64,000 nt of DNA from a bacterium (GTDB lineage Bacteria > Desulfobacterota > Deferrisomatia > Deferrisomatales > BM512), in assembly GCA_004322275.1 (NCBI GenBank), contig SCTA01000021.1:1-64000 (forward strand), read 5' to 3'. Both the position numbers and the translations under genes were made by a program. Below, piece after piece: positions 63,884-64,000 of the stretch (its first letter is position 1; each line of letters starts with the position of its first letter). The notes beneath the pieces are model-generated. The model was given only the letters and a program-made list of their open reading frames with translations. It did no database searches and was not told the DNA's origin.

Positions 63884-63905
63884 CTTTTTCTCCCGTGGAG
63901 GGGTG

Positions 63906-64000
63906 TTACCGGTAAACCGCTTTTTGCGGGATACCGCAAAGCGGGAAATCCTTGCGTAGCGGGTGGCCTTCGTAGCCGTCCCAGGTCATTATCCTTCTAA
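63906..64000 (-). CDS. nuoC: NADH-quinone oxidoreductase subunit C, 3' end only
   Basis: Only the last 31 residues are inside the window. They read RRIMTWDGYEGHPLRKDFP, the conserved ending of NuoC, followed by LCGIPQKAVYR and the stop at 63906-63908. The rest lies beyond the window edge. Confidence 0.85.
   Translation of the reverse strand, partial: RRIMTWDGYEGHPLRKDFPLCGIPQKAVYR

Overview
The window looks like chromosomal DNA of a GC-rich, Gram-negative anaerobe of the Desulfuromonadota/deltaproteobacterial type. The gene order murA-hisG-hisD-hisB-hisH-hisA-hisF-hisE, a short-form HisG, a three-gene ferredoxin-rich glutamate synthase, a KorDABC 2-oxoacid:ferredoxin oxidoreductase, an RpoS-like sigma factor and a complete Nuo membrane arm all fit that assignment. 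It is an inference from gene content, since there is no rRNA here.

Layout. 518-10396: phage-type late genes, all on the + strand (scaffold-like, major capsid, tail/connector proteins, lysis cassette), ending at a strong terminator. 10527-12549: host genes (membrane protein, penicillin-binding transpeptidase, acidic protein). 12795-14060: an AT-rich GNAT-like gene and repeats. 14225-14755: outer-membrane beta-barrel. 15246-18798: the other half of the phage late module (terminase small and large subunits, portal, small head protein). 18795-22151: hydrolase, repeats, small conserved protein, cupin, glycosyltransferase. 22259-28903: murA and the his operon. 29087-34846: cupin and the glutamate synthase operon behind a sigma-54-type promoter. 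35053-36400: a frameshifted NYN-domain gene and repeats. 36404-39666: the Kor operon. 39798-44506: beta-barrel proteins, agmatinase family, sigma factor, DinJ/YafQ toxin-antitoxin. 44627-50640: a large surface protein and a hybrid histidine kinase. 50690-64000: the nuo operon on the minus strand.

Three things stand out. First, the phage late genes form two intact blocks in permuted order, separated by host genes. Both blocks are preceded by the same 88-bp upstream sequence (28 bp identical, 66/88 overall without gaps). No integrase, repressor or replication gene is visible. This suggests a domesticated particle (gene-transfer-agent-like) with two co-regulated loci, although a rearranged prophage remains possible. 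Second, in the nuo operon the NADH-input genes nuoE, nuoF and nuoG are replaced by a NuoF-fragment/GltD fusion and a NuoG-like formate dehydrogenase. The latter has an in-frame UGA at the catalytic selenocysteine position, followed by a SECIS-like hairpin with a GGUCU loop. Third, at least six copies of a dispersed element end in two hairpins whose arm sequences differ between copies while base pairing is kept. The copies sit beside AT-rich accessory genes, beside both phage blocks and inside the his operon.

Metabolically the window links nitrogen assimilation (glutamate synthase), histidine synthesis, ferredoxin-based 2-oxoacid chemistry and proton-pumping electron transport. It contains no tRNA, rRNA, CRISPR array or transposase gene that I can recognise.
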